A stretch of DNA of 64,000 nucleotides, taken from assembly GCA_003278125.1 (NCBI GenBank), contig QCGX01000001.1, positions 117,953-181,952 on the forward strand, written 5' to 3'. The notes under the pieces are model-generated. The model searched no databases, had not been told where the DNA came from, and worked only from the letters and a program-made list of their open reading frames with translations. Shown piece after piece: positions 1-8,807 of this stretch (positions within the stretch are counted from its first letter, which is position 1; every line of letters starts with the position of its first letter). The position numbers were made by a program, and so were the translations under genes. This DNA is from Pelagibacteraceae bacterium AG-390-C22 (GTDB lineage Bacteria; Pseudomonadota; Alphaproteobacteria; Pelagibacterales; Pelagibacteraceae).

Positions 1-333
1 ATGTATGACAGTCCATACATGACTTCAGCTGTAGGAATGAATGAATTTATAAGTGTTGCAGCTTTTATAGTGGGAGCGGCTCAATTTATCTTCTTTTACA
101 ATCTTGTAAAAAGCTTGAGATTAGGCAAGCCAGCGGGCAAGAACCCATGGAAAGCTAATTCTCTAGAATGGCTTACACCTGATGTTCCTCCTACACATGG
201 TAACTGGGGTGAAAAACTTCCGGTAGTTCACAGATGGGCATATGATTATGGTGTACCCGGAGCAAAAGAAGACTATATTCCTCAAACAACTGCACCAAGT
301 GAAGTTAAAGATGCAGAAGTAGAAAAAACTTAA
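1..333 (+). CDS. ctaD: Cytochrome c oxidase subunit I, C-terminal end (partial)
   Basis: The reading frame enters from the left edge, so the ATG at position 1 is probably an internal methionine. What is visible is one hydrophobic segment (roughly residues 11-36) followed by the soluble tail motif NPWKANSLEWLTPDVPP, which is characteristic of the C-terminus of heme-copper oxidase subunit I. The heme and CuB ligands lie upstream and cannot be seen. The tail with HRWAYDYGVPGA resembles caa3-like and Bacteroidetes-type subunits more than the mitochondrial-like alphaproteobacterial one, from memory of the family. Subunit III follows 10 bp later, so this is an oxidase operon. Confidence 0.85.
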   Translation: MYDSPYMTSAVGMNEFISVAAFIVGAAQFIFFYNLVKSLRLGKPAGKNPWKANSLEWLTPDVPPTHGNWGEKLPVVHRWAYDYGVPGAKEDYIPQTTAPSEVKDAEVEKT

Positions 334-343
334 TACAAGGAAC

Positions 344-1051
344 ATGTCAGATCTAAATTTAGATAAATTGCCAGGCGGTTTCAAAGGCATGTCTGAAGAT
401 ATAGGCTCAGATCAAACTACCTTTAAAGGAGTAAACTGGGGCAAGGCAATGATGTGGATTTTTTTGCTGAGCGATACTTTTGTCTTTAGCTGTTTTTTGG
501 TTGCTTATATGAAAGTGAGAGCTTCTGTAGTTGAACCATGGCCGTATCCTAGTGAAGTATTTGCTTTAGAAATGATGGGAGTTCCAGTTCCACTCTTATT
601 AATTGCTATCATGACCTTTGTGTTGATTACTAGCAGCGGAACTATGGCACTAGCAGTTAAATATGGTTATGAAAAAAACAGAAAGATGTGCGGATGGTTT
701 GTTTTGTTGACTGCTATAGGAGGACTTACTTTTGTTGGTATGCAAGCATTTGAATGGTCGAAACTAATATTTCATGATGGTGTAAGACCTTGGGCAAATC
801 CTTTTGGTGCTGAGCAGTTTGGTGCTTTCTTTTTCATGATAACAGGTTTTCATGGAACTCACGTTTCAATTGGTGTTATCTTTTTGTTTATTTTTGCAAG
901 AAAGGTTTTTAGAGGAGATTTTGATACTGGTAGAAGAGGGTATTTTACCACAATGAAATCAGACTATGTAGCAATAGAAATACTAGGTCTTTACTGGCAT
1001 TTTGTAGATTTAGTATGGGTATTTATATTTGCTTTCTTTTATTTATGGTAA
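344..1051 (+). CDS. ctaE: Cytochrome c oxidase subunit III
   Basis: Inner-membrane subunit III of a heme-copper terminal oxidase. At 235 residues it has about five hydrophobic segments (near 33-55, 80-103, 117-136, 157-186 and 208-235), as in the shorter quinol- or caa3-type subunits rather than the seven-helix form. Family hallmarks are the FEW motif near 136-138, FHGTHV at 169-174 and YWHFVDLVW at 217-225. An AAGGA ribosome site lies just before the ATG. Subunit IV follows after 8 bp, so the genes are almost certainly co-transcribed. Confidence 0.93.
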   Translation: MSDLNLDKLPGGFKGMSEDIGSDQTTFKGVNWGKAMMWIFLLSDTFVFSCFLVAYMKVRASVVEPWPYPSEVFALEMMGVPVPLLLIAIMTFVLITSSGTMALAVKYGYEKNRKMCGWFVLLTAIGGLTFVGMQAFEWSKLIFHDGVRPWANPFGAEQFGAFFFMITGFHGTHVSIGVIFLFIFARKVFRGDFDTGRRGYFTTMKSDYVAIEILGLYWHFVDLVWVFIFAFFYLW

Positions 1052-1059
1052 ACTAAACT

Positions 1060-1395
1060 ATGGCTGAAGCGAAAAAAGAACAAACAACTACACACAAAAT
1101 AGGCATATATCTTTGGATATGGGGGCTATTATTTGTTTTAAGTTTTTTTTCTTACATGGTCGATTGGTATAATTTTCAAGGTTTATTGAGATGGTCATTA
1201 ATTTTATTTTTTATGTTCCTTAAAGCTGGTTTGATAATGGCCTTCTTTATGCACTTGTTTTGGGAAAGATATGCTTTGGTAAATGTACTTTTATGGCCAA
1301 TGACCGCAATAGCTTGTTTTGTTGGCTTAATGGTAGCAGAAGGAAAGTATACAGTATTTTCAAGATTATTTTATTTTTTTGTGGGGGGAGCTTAA
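1060..1395 (+). CDS. Cytochrome c oxidase subunit IV (prokaryotic type)
   Basis: A 111-residue protein with three predicted membrane helices and the LKAGLIMAFFMHLFWE region that typifies the bacterial oxidase subunit IV family (COX4_pro). Position directly after subunit III supports the call. The subunit is small and probably helps assembly or stability; it carries no redox ligands. No clear Shine-Dalgarno is seen before the ATG, so translation may be coupled to the upstream gene. The stop codon lies 4 bp before the start of the next small membrane gene. Confidence 0.85.
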   Translation: MAEAKKEQTTTHKIGIYLWIWGLLFVLSFFSYMVDWYNFQGLLRWSLILFFMFLKAGLIMAFFMHLFWERYALVNVLLWPMTAIACFVGLMVAEGKYTVFSRLFYFFVGGA

Positions 1396-1399
1396 TTCT

Positions 1400-1663
1400 A
1401 TGGGTGGTTATAATATAGTTGCTGGATTTTTAATATTCTTTTTTCTTTTTGTTTATTTTGTTTGGTTTGGCACTTCATTAAAAATTGAAAGTGATAAAGA
1501 TAAGAAAGATGATATTAAAATGAATCCTTACGACCAAATACCTGTACATAGAAAATTAATCGATAAAAAGAATAAAAAAGTAGGAATTTTTGATTTGGGC
1601 AATCATATTTTAATTATAGGAATGATACTGATAACAATATTCATTTCTTTAAATGTGGGATAG
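1400..1663 (+). CDS. Small membrane protein of the oxidase operon, function unknown
   Basis: I do not recognise this family. I place the start at the ATG at 1400, preceded at 9 bp by a GGGGGGAG ribosome site at 1383-1390; a TTG at 1379 would overlap the upstream gene and is less likely. The 87-residue product has a hydrophobic N-terminal helix (about residues 7-28), a lysine/aspartate-rich middle and a second helix near the C-terminus (about 68-86), so both ends are probably membrane-embedded. Its place between subunit IV and heme O synthase suggests a role in oxidase assembly, which is inference only. It lacks the CxxC expected of DUF983-type cox-cluster proteins. Confidence 0.7.
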   Translation: MGGYNIVAGFLIFFFLFVYFVWFGTSLKIESDKDKKDDIKMNPYDQIPVHRKLIDKKNKKVGIFDLGNHILIIGMILITIFISLNVG

Positions 1664-1665
1664 TT

Positions 1666-2604
1666 TTGTCGCAAAACATACTTAAAAATAAATCTTCTCA
1701 GATAGACCTTAGCGTTTATATAAAATCTTTTTTACTGCTCATGAAACCAAGAGTAATGTCTCTTGTTTTGTTTACAGCTATGGTTGGTTTATTAGTTGCC
1801 CCAGTTACAGTTTCTTTTACAACAGCTTCATTGTCTTTGTTGGCTGTAGCTATAGGCTCAGGAGCTGCAGGGGCATTAAATATGTGGTACGAATCCGATG
1901 TAGATGCGCTTATGAGCAGAACATGCTTAAGACCTATACCAACTGGTAAAATTAAAAGGGAGCAAGCACTATTGTTTGGAATTATTCTTTCATTTATTTC
2001 AATAGTAATGCTTTATCTTTCTTCAAATTTAATCTCTGCACTTCTATTAGCAGCAACCATAAGTTTTTACTTTTTCATTTATACTATTTGGTTAAAAAGA
2101 AAAACTGCACAAAATATTGTAATTGGTGGCGCTGCAGGCGCACTCCCTCCAGTAATAGGCTGGGCTGTTGCAATGAATAATATTTCTTTAGAGCCAATAG
2201 TAATGTTTTTAATAATATTTATTTGGACCCCATCCCATTTTTGGGCTTTAAGTTTATATAAATTTAAAGATTATGAAAAAGCTAAGATTCCTATGCTACC
2301 GATTACTGCAGGAATTGAAAAAACAAAGCTTAATATTCTTGTTTATGCTTTCCTCATGTTGCCAGTTGTTATTGCTCCGTTTTTTATTGGATTTGGTAGT
2401 GTAATTTATTTGGTTTTATCTTTAGGAATGACAACTTACTATATACAATTATGCTACTTACTATTCAAAACTAAGGCAGTTTCTAAATCAAATTTAATAG
2501 CCAGAAAAGTATTTGTATATTCAATATTTTATTTATTTTTTTTGTTTCTATTTATTCTTTTTGATAATTTGTTTAAATTAAATGAAATAATGAGCTTTTT
2601 CTAA
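1666..2604 (+). CDS. ctaB: Heme O synthase (protoheme IX farnesyltransferase)
   Basis: Transfers a farnesyl group to heme b to make heme O for the oxidase encoded just upstream. It is a polytopic UbiA-family prenyltransferase of 312 residues. The first aspartate motif is NMWYESDVD (72-80) and the second is the DYEKAKIPMLP loop (202-212). The likely start is a TTG at 1666, two bases after the preceding stop, with GGGA (1657-1660) five bases upstream. The first ATG (1741) would remove the residues preceding the conserved KPR helix, so TTG is preferred. A ctaG or surf1 gene is not seen in this part of the operon. Confidence 0.93.
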   Translation: MSQNILKNKSSQIDLSVYIKSFLLLMKPRVMSLVLFTAMVGLLVAPVTVSFTTASLSLLAVAIGSGAAGALNMWYESDVDALMSRTCLRPIPTGKIKREQALLFGIILSFISIVMLYLSSNLISALLLAATISFYFFIYTIWLKRKTAQNIVIGGAAGALPPVIGWAVAMNNISLEPIVMFLIIFIWTPSHFWALSLYKFKDYEKAKIPMLPITAGIEKTKLNILVYAFLMLPVVIAPFFIGFGSVIYLVLSLGMTTYYIQLCYLLFKTKAVSKSNLIARKVFVYSIFYLFFLFLFILFDNLFKLNEIMSFF

Positions 2605-2658
2605 AACAAATTAATTAATATCAATTTTTGTTTATTTTCTATATTTTAGAAGAATCAA

Positions 2659-4035
2659 ATGAACTATTTTAGTACTAGAGATAAATCTTTAAAATTTAGT
2701 TTTAAAGATATTTTCCTAAGAGGTTTAGCTCCGGGAGGCGGCTTATTTTTACCTAGCGAAATAAAAAAGTTTAATCGAGCTGAATTAAATGATTTGAACA
2801 CGTTAAGCTATAAAGAATTAGCCACAGAAATTATATTCAATTTTTGTAAAGACGAAGTTAGTAAAAATGAATTAAAATCTTTAATACAAAAATCATATAA
2901 TAACTTTAAAAATGAAGAGGTTGTTAATTTAAAAAAGTTAGGTGATATCAATCTTCTTGAGCTTTACAATGGGCCAACATTAGCTTTTAAAGATATCGCG
3001 ATGCAAGTTATTGGAAATTTATATGAACATTTAAAAGTGGCAAAAGGAAAATCTGTGAATATAGTTGTCGCCACTTCAGGCGATACTGGATCAGCAGCAA
3101 TAGCCGCTTTAAATAATAGAGAAAATATAAATTTGTTTGTTTTACATCCACACAATAAAATTTCGAGCACTCAAAGAAAAATAATGACAACTATTGGTGG
3201 TTCAAATATTTATAATATTGCTGTTAGAGGTTCTTTTGATGACTGTCAAAAAATAGTAAAAGAACTTTTCAATGATGATAATTTCAGATTAAAAATTAAC
3301 ATGTCCGGAGTAAATTCAATTAATTGGTCAAGAATTGTTTGTCAGATTGTTTATTATTTTTATTCATATTTTAGGTTAAAAAAAAATAATATTAGCTTCT
3401 CGGTTCCTACAGGAAACTTCGGAGATGTTTATGCTGGGTATATTGCAAAAAAAATGGGACTTCCAATTAATAAATTAATCGTGGCAACTAATGAGAACGA
3501 TATATTAGAAAGAGTAATAAGTACGGGTAAATATAAACCTGAAAAAGTGAAACCATCAATTTCTCCAAGTATGGATATTCAAGTTGCTAGTAATTTTGAA
3601 AGATTACTTTTTTATGTTGTAGGTCAGGATGATAAAAAGGTTAGTTTATTGATGGATAATCTAACTAAAAAAGGTTTTTTTAAATTAGATCAAAATGAAA
3701 TCCAGGAAATCAAAAAAGATTTTGAAGCGGTAAAGATTGATGATGAAACAACACGATTGATCATTAAGAATATAAATGATGAATTTAAATTTATTATTGA
3801 TCCACATACTGCTACTGGGATTGGGGCCGCTAGAAAAGTTAAGGGAATAGAAAATATTGTTGTTATTGGAACAGCTCATCCTTTTAAATTTAGTGATACA
3901 GTTCAAAGCGCAACTGGAATAAATTTAGAAGCGCCACCACATTTAAAAATGAACATAGATAAAAAAGAAAAATTTGATATTATAAAAAATTCTAACTCTG
4001 AAGCTAAAGATTATATTTTAAGTAAATTATTATGA
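2659..4035 (+). CDS. thrC: Threonine synthase
   Basis: PLP enzyme converting O-phosphohomoserine to threonine, the last step of threonine biosynthesis. At 458 residues it is the normal length for the long bacterial class. GPTLAFKD contains the PLP lysine (K111), and SGDTGSAA (140-147) is the phosphate-binding glycine-rich loop. The homoserine kinase that makes its substrate (thrB) lies nearby on the opposite strand at 4938-5906. It overlaps the downstream peroxiredoxin by 4 bp (ATGA). The 54 bp upstream is pure AT-rich spacer in which I see no recognisable riboswitch. Confidence 0.95.
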   Translation: MNYFSTRDKSLKFSFKDIFLRGLAPGGGLFLPSEIKKFNRAELNDLNTLSYKELATEIIFNFCKDEVSKNELKSLIQKSYNNFKNEEVVNLKKLGDINLLELYNGPTLAFKDIAMQVIGNLYEHLKVAKGKSVNIVVATSGDTGSAAIAALNNRENINLFVLHPHNKISSTQRKIMTTIGGSNIYNIAVRGSFDDCQKIVKELFNDDNFRLKINMSGVNSINWSRIVCQIVYYFYSYFRLKKNNISFSVPTGNFGDVYAGYIAKKMGLPINKLIVATNENDILERVISTGKYKPEKVKPSISPSMDIQVASNFERLLFYVVGQDDKKVSLLMDNLTKKGFFKLDQNEIQEIKKDFEAVKIDDETTRLIIKNINDEFKFIIDPHTATGIGAARKVKGIENIVVIGTAHPFKFSDTVQSATGINLEAPPHLKMNIDKKEKFDIIKNSNSEAKDYILSKLL

Positions 4036-4520
4036 AAATAAAAGTAGGCGATAAGTTACCTAGAGCAGAATTATTTTATCTTGATCAAAGCAATGATGCC
4101 AAAAAGATTGATATTTTAGATCTATGTAAAAATGATAAGGCTATCATTTTAGGTATGCCAGGAGCATTTACAAAAACATGTTCTACAATTCACTTACCTG
4201 GATACATAAAAAATTATGACTTAGCCTTAAAAAAAGGGGTCTCAAAAATTTTATGTATTTCCGTAAATGATCCAAACGTTATGAAAGCATGGGGAGAAAA
4301 TCAAAATACTGGAAATAAAATCTTCATGGTCGGCGATCCATTTCTTCAATTCACAAAAGCTATCGGAGCTGAAGTAGATAAGTCTGAAAAAGGACTTGGA
4401 GTTAGGTCAAATAGATACACTATGCTTGTAGAAAATGGACAGGTAAAAAAAGTAGAGGAAGAAAAAGAGACGGCCTCTTGCGAATTATCTGCAGCTGAGA
4501 ATTTTTTAAACTCTATTTAG
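4032..4520 (+). CDS. Peroxiredoxin, Prx5-like (redoxin family)
   Basis: A thiol peroxidase that reduces hydrogen peroxide and organic peroxides in the cytoplasm. The 162-residue protein has the PGAFTKTCS active-site motif with the peroxidatic cysteine at C50 (T47-x2-C50). This form is typical of the Prx5 / glutaredoxin-dependent group. Other cysteines at about 32, 75 and 146 could act in resolution, but which one does is not evident. It is translationally coupled to thrC through an ATGA overlap. Its 3' end overlaps that of rnhA on the other strand by 8 bp. Confidence 0.9.
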   Translation: MKIKVGDKLPRAELFYLDQSNDAKKIDILDLCKNDKAIILGMPGAFTKTCSTIHLPGYIKNYDLALKKGVSKILCISVNDPNVMKAWGENQNTGNKIFMVGDPFLQFTKAIGAEVDKSEKGLGVRSNRYTMLVENGQVKKVEEEKETASCELSAAENFLNSI

Positions 4521-4938
4521 TTTCAGAAACTGCCAGCTCATCAACAAGATTGTTATATTTATTTCCTGCGTGAGCTTTAACCCATTTCCAATTGACTTTA
4601 TGTTTTCGGCAAGAATTATCTAATTTAACCCAAAGGTCTTTATTTTTAACTGGTTTTCTATTTGAGCTTTTCCAATTGTTCAATTTCCACTTTTTTATCC
4701 ATTCTGTAATTCCATCTTTTACATACTTAGAGTCGGTATAGATTGTTATTTCGGACTTTTTTTCAATTTTTTTTAAAGCCATTATTGGTGCCATTAATTC
4801 CATTCTATTATTGGTCGTTTTTTTTTCACTGCCTGAAATGCCAGTTTGATTTGTATTACCATCTATAATAATTGCAGCCCATCCACCTTTTCCTGGATTT
4901 CCAGAACATGCACCATCAGTATAAATTTTAATTTTCAT
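4513..4938 (-). CDS. rnhA: Ribonuclease HI
   Basis: Degrades the RNA strand of RNA-DNA hybrids such as Okazaki primers and R-loops. The 141-residue protein carries the four catalytic carboxylates in their usual contexts: D8 (YTDGACSGNPG), E47 (NNRMELMA), D69 (YTDSKYV) and D133 (LVDELA), plus the histidine loop KAHAG near 121-125. It is the last gene of the long minus-strand run, overlapping thrB by one base. The ispH-thrB-rnhA order is a conserved alphaproteobacterial neighbourhood. A second RNase H (type HII) is encoded at 20280-20852. Confidence 0.96.
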   Translation of the reverse strand: MKIKIYTDGACSGNPGKGGWAAIIIDGNTNQTGISGSEKKTTNNRMELMAPIMALKKIEKKSEITIYTDSKYVKDGITEWIKKWKLNNWKSSNRKPVKNKDLWVKLDNSCRKHKVNWKWVKAHAGNKYNNLVDELAVSETK

Positions 4939-5906
4939 TAAAAGAAATAATCCTCAAAGTTTTTAGAATTTTTATGAAATTCTAACCTTTTTAAATACTC
5001 AATGGGGTCTTTTACTTTTACAATTGCACCCTCCACAGTATTCAATGCATCAAAAACTCTAGTTAGCAAGAATCTCAAAGCTGCTCCTTGAGATAAAACT
5101 TTTATATTGGCTTTTTCATCATCAGTTAGTTTTCTTACTGAACTATATCCATCAATAAAGTTTTTAGCCTTTGTTACGTTAAAACTTAAATTTTTTTGCA
5201 TTCCATCAAAACATAATGCGTTAAAACAAATTGCAATTTCAAATGCATAAAAATCTTCGCAGGAAAAATAAAAATCTATTAGTCCACTAAATTTATTATC
5301 TTTAAAGAAAATATTATCGTTAAATAAATCAGCATGTATTATGCCTTTCGGCAGATCATTAGGCCAGTTTTTTTCAACATCAATAAGATTAGACTCGATT
5401 AGTTGTGGAAGATCTTGATGAATTTTTGAGCATTCTTTTTTAACTGAATTAAATAATTTTCTCCATGAATTAATAGATAAATCATTTTTTCTTTTTATTT
5501 TGAAGTTTTTTGTAATTTCATGCATTCTGGCTACTTCAGTGCCAACAGAGCTACAATTTTCTGGAGAGAGAATTTTTTTTGCTTTACCTTCTAGAAAAGT
5601 TACAATCATAAGTTTTTTTCCATTATAATTACTGATAGCTTGATTTTGTTTATTTATAATTGGAATAGGACACTTAACTCCAGCTTTATTCAGACCAGCC
5701 ATTAATTCAGAGAAGAAAGGAAGATCTTCGGATTTAACTCTTTTCTCATAAATTGTAAGAATATATTTTTTATTATCTACCAGTAAAAAATAGTTAGTAT
5801 TTTCTATACCTTCTTGAATTCCTTTTGAAGAATTTAATTTACCAATAGAATAATTTGATAGAATCTCTTCAATATTTTCTTTATCAAATTTTGTATATAC
5901 AGCCAT
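4938..5906 (-). CDS. thrB: Homoserine kinase (type II, aminoglycoside-phosphotransferase fold)
   Basis: Phosphorylates homoserine to give the substrate of ThrC. It belongs to the APH-like kinase fold and not to the GHMP family of the E. coli enzyme. The catalytic loop is GIIHADLFNDN with D193 and N198, and the metal-binding aspartate of LIDF is D211. Length (322) is normal for the class. It abuts ispH without a gap and overlaps rnhA by one base, so the three are probably on one message. A choline-kinase-like activity is the only alternative, and the gene context argues against it. Confidence 0.93.
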   Translation of the reverse strand: MAVYTKFDKENIEEILSNYSIGKLNSSKGIQEGIENTNYFLLVDNKKYILTIYEKRVKSEDLPFFSELMAGLNKAGVKCPIPIINKQNQAISNYNGKKLMIVTFLEGKAKKILSPENCSSVGTEVARMHEITKNFKIKRKNDLSINSWRKLFNSVKKECSKIHQDLPQLIESNLIDVEKNWPNDLPKGIIHADLFNDNIFFKDNKFSGLIDFYFSCEDFYAFEIAICFNALCFDGMQKNLSFNVTKAKNFIDGYSSVRKLTDDEKANIKVLSQGAALRFLLTRVFDALNTVEGAIVKVKDPIEYLKRLEFHKNSKNFEDYFF

Positions 5907-6851
5907 TTAGTTTAATTCTTTAGGCAGCTTGAAAACTACTTTCTCTTCAGCAACTGTTATCTCTTCAATAGTTACCAAATAATCTTTCTTTATCTTTTTG
6001 ATCAAATTTTGCACTAGTTCTTCTGGGGCTGAAGCTCCGGAAGATATACCAATTATTTTTGAATTAGCAATGTCCAAAAAAGGAATTTCTTTTTCAGAGT
6101 GCATTAGTAATGAGTTTTTACATCCTGCTTTTTTTGCCACCTCAACTAATCTGGCGGAGTTTGAAGAATTTCTGCTTCCAATAATAAAAAACATGTCACA
6201 TTTTGATGCTATTTTTTTCACAGCTTTTTGACGATTAGTAGTTGCATAACATATATCCTCTTTTATTGGACCTTTAATATTTGGAAATTTCTTTTTCAAA
6301 TGTTCTATAATCTCAGCAGTATCATCTATCGATAAAGTTGTCTGAGTTATATAGGCCATCGGTTTAGTAAATTTTTTATCGTTTAAAGATTTTGCATCAT
6401 TAATTGTTTCAACTAGTGTTATGGATCCTTTTGGTAATTGTCCCATAGTCCCTATAACTTCAGGATGGTTGTTATGACCTACAAGAATAATATCATATCC
6501 TTTTTTAAAAAGTTGTTCAGATTCTCTATGAACTTTTGACACCAACGGACAAGTTGCATCTACATAAGAAAGTTTTTTAAATTTTGCTTCTTCTGGCACA
6601 GTTTTTGGTACACCGTGAGCAGAAAAGACTACTGGTCTAGTATTATCTTTGATATCGGACAATTCATTTACAAATACAGCTCCTTTTTTTTTTAAATCTT
6701 CAACCACTTGTTTATTGTGAACTATTTCATGTCTCACATAAACTGGAGAACCATATTTATCTATTGATCTATCAACTATTTCTATAGCTCTTTTAACGCC
6801 TGCACAAAAACCTCGTGGAGATGCTAAATAAATTTTAAGTTCTTTTTTCAT
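5907..6851 (-). CDS. ispH: 4-hydroxy-3-methylbut-2-enyl diphosphate reductase
   Basis: Last step of the MEP pathway: reduces HMBPP to the isoprenoid precursors IPP and DMAPP with an iron-sulfur cluster. The three cluster cysteines are visible at C16 (RGFCAGVKRA), C101 (DATCPLV) and C201 (DICYATTNRQ). Length (314) is normal. Its start lies 17 bp inside the 3' end of blh, so the carotenoid-cleaving gene and the precursor-supplying gene are directly coupled. IspE of the same pathway is at 23264-24103. Confidence 0.97.
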   Translation of the reverse strand: MKKELKIYLASPRGFCAGVKRAIEIVDRSIDKYGSPVYVRHEIVHNKQVVEDLKKKGAVFVNELSDIKDNTRPVVFSAHGVPKTVPEEAKFKKLSYVDATCPLVSKVHRESEQLFKKGYDIILVGHNNHPEVIGTMGQLPKGSITLVETINDAKSLNDKKFTKPMAYITQTTLSIDDTAEIIEHLKKKFPNIKGPIKEDICYATTNRQKAVKKIASKCDMFFIIGSRNSSNSARLVEVAKKAGCKNSLLMHSEKEIPFLDIANSKIIGISSGASAPEELVQNLIKKIKKDYLVTIEEITVAEEKVVFKLPKELN

Positions 6852-7740
6852 TTTTTTCTAAAAGGTATTCAAGCAATATATGCGGAAAAGTAAGTGACGC
6901 CAAACCAATAAATATCACCTTATAAATGGCCTCATCAAGCTTATAAAAATTATTTAAAAAATATATTGCCAATAAAAATATTAATCCTGTGACAAAAGTT
7001 AAAGGAATTGCTCTATTTATAAATTTTTTTAGCCCTGCTTTGAAAGATTTATCTAGCTCAAAAATTAGCGTAATAGAATGTCTTACCGAATGAAGAAAAC
7101 AAAAATAAAGGGTGAAAGCCAAAATGGGCGTTAAGAAAAAGTTTAATATAATTAGTGATGAAAAATCCATAATCATAATTCCTTTTAAGTTAGTATTTTT
7201 TTTATTTGAAATGTATAAAGATGATAAAAAACTTAAGCATAATAGAATTATTAAAAATTGGTCGTTAAAAATAGCAGACTCAAAAACATTAAAATTTAAA
7301 ATTCTAAATATTTCATTTGTAGCGTTCCTTTGTAATAATAATGGAGTTAAGATTACAGATGACCCTTTTAAAAAAAATAAACATTCTGATATTAAAAATT
7401 TTCTTCTAAAAGAGAATACTGTATCCTCTTTTCCAAAATGATAAGCTGCAACAACTAAAAACAAAAATAAAACAATATTTGGAAGAATCAACCACAATAC
7501 TATTATCAAAAGAGAAATTAATATATAAGCAAGATAAAAAGAAATAGTAGATTTATAACCAAAAAATTTCAAAAGTTTTTTTCCTTTAATATTATCTAAC
7601 GCTCCATGGGAAATTCCTAAAATTAATATTAAGAACAAACAAAGTATTATTGGTTCAAAATTTAACATAAGATAAAATGGACTTATCAAAATACATAAAT
7701 TGAAGAATATTACTGAGTGATTAAAATTTATTTTTTCCAT
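6835..7740 (-). CDS. blh: Beta-carotene 15,15'-dioxygenase, Brp/Blh family
   Basis: Cleaves beta-carotene centrally to give two retinal molecules, the chromophore of proteorhodopsin. The 301-residue protein is polytopic. It shows the histidines that define this membrane family: H45 (GISHGALDN), H101 (AAYHFGKED), H217 and H221 (FLHSVRHS) and H287 (FPHILLEY), which are thought to bind iron. The gene is coupled to crtY upstream (one-base overlap) and ispH downstream (17 bp overlap). Its presence implies that the organism makes a retinal protein, although no rhodopsin gene is in this window. Confidence 0.92.
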   Translation of the reverse strand: MEKINFNHSVIFFNLCILISPFYLMLNFEPIILCLFLILILGISHGALDNIKGKKLLKFFGYKSTISFYLAYILISLLIIVLWLILPNIVLFLFLVVAAYHFGKEDTVFSFRRKFLISECLFFLKGSSVILTPLLLQRNATNEIFRILNFNVFESAIFNDQFLIILLCLSFLSSLYISNKKNTNLKGIMIMDFSSLIILNFFLTPILAFTLYFCFLHSVRHSITLIFELDKSFKAGLKKFINRAIPLTFVTGLIFLLAIYFLNNFYKLDEAIYKVIFIGLASLTFPHILLEYLLEKNEKRT

Positions 7741-8807
7741 TAGTTAAATAGCGCCTTTATAAAAATTAACTTAGGCATTTTGCTTATAATATTAATATCT
7801 TCTAAGATATTACTTTTGTTAGATAAAAATTTAATAATTGTATTCGGGGAAGCTTTAAACATATCGAAGAATATCTTTGGCATTTTTTCTGGATGACTTT
7901 CTAAAACTTTTAGAAATACTTTATCTAAAAACTGATATTTTTTTCCAAAATTGAATGTTTTTAGTTTTTCAATTTCATCAATATTATTTACAATATGTTT
8001 ACTATGCTCTTGAATATTCAAAAAAGTATATCCTGTGCTTAATCTAGTCATTCCACCAGCAGATCCAATGTTAATATTTTTATCATTATTTTTAAATGTC
8101 GGGTAAAATAATGGTATAGCTCCTTTTTCTGTAAAATTTATTTTATAATTTTTTATTCCCAAATTATTTTTGATATAATTTTCCAGTTGTAAATCATAAT
8201 CCATAAGACTTTGATTGTCTAAATCTGATAACCAAGTTGTTTCAATCAAAGCTTTATTTTTCTTAAAGGGCAGTGTGTAAAAAAAATGAACATCATTTCT
8301 TTGATCACAATTAAAGTCCATTAGATTTAAAATCTCATCATCAAAAATATCTTTTGCTGTTTCAATTTCAATTCCTTGAAAGTGTTGCCATAACTCAGAT
8401 TTATTTTGTTCACCTTTAAATACACTGTTAAAGATAATTGAATTTTTTGAATTAATCTCATTTAATCTTTTAAAAAAACTGATATTTTGATTAAAAGAAA
8501 GTTTTGAATTAATTTTTTCATAAAATTTTCCACTATCAATACTTTGGTAAGGAAAATTTTTACTTGTTAATTCTTGAGAACTTTCTGAAGAGTTTATTGT
8601 AAAATTATTCCAGCTCTTTATTACACAGTCTTCAAAATTATGATCAAATACTTTCCAGAAAGACCAAGTTTTATCTCTTTTATATTCTTCACGAGGCTCA
8701 ATGATAGCTAAAGTTTTATCTTTTAATTTTCTATTTATCTCAAGTTCATAAGCTAATGATAAACCTGCGCAACCACCACCAATGATTATATAATCAAATT
8801 CTTTCAT
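7740..8807 (-). CDS. crtY: Lycopene beta-cyclase
   Basis: Cyclises both ends of lycopene to form beta-carotene. The 355-residue flavoprotein begins with a dinucleotide-binding fold (DYIIIGGGCAGLSLAYEL, glycines near 10-15). Further family features are DKTWSFW in the first third and GSAGGMTRLSTGYTF near residue 250. It overlaps crtB by 14 bp upstream and blh by one base downstream. The preserved order crtI-crtB-crtY-blh gives the complete path from geranylgeranyl diphosphate to retinal. Confidence 0.94.
   Translation of the reverse strand: MKEFDYIIIGGGCAGLSLAYELEINRKLKDKTLAIIEPREEYKRDKTWSFWKVFDHNFEDCVIKSWNNFTINSSESSQELTSKNFPYQSIDSGKFYEKINSKLSFNQNISFFKRLNEINSKNSIIFNSVFKGEQNKSELWQHFQGIEIETAKDIFDDEILNLMDFNCDQRNDVHFFYTLPFKKNKALIETTWLSDLDNQSLMDYDLQLENYIKNNLGIKNYKINFTEKGAIPLFYPTFKNNDKNINIGSAGGMTRLSTGYTFLNIQEHSKHIVNNIDEIEKLKTFNFGKKYQFLDKVFLKVLESHPEKMPKIFFDMFKASPNTIIKFLSNKSNILEDINIISKMPKLIFIKALFN

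Noticed and set aside
1379..1399. TTG start for the small oxidase-operon protein
   Set aside because: It would overlap subunit IV and add seven residues; the ATG at 1400 has a proper ribosome site at 1383-1390.
7112..7441. Open frame of 109 codons on the plus strand
   Set aside because: Antisense to blh; lysine/isoleucine-rich composition is the complement of a membrane protein.
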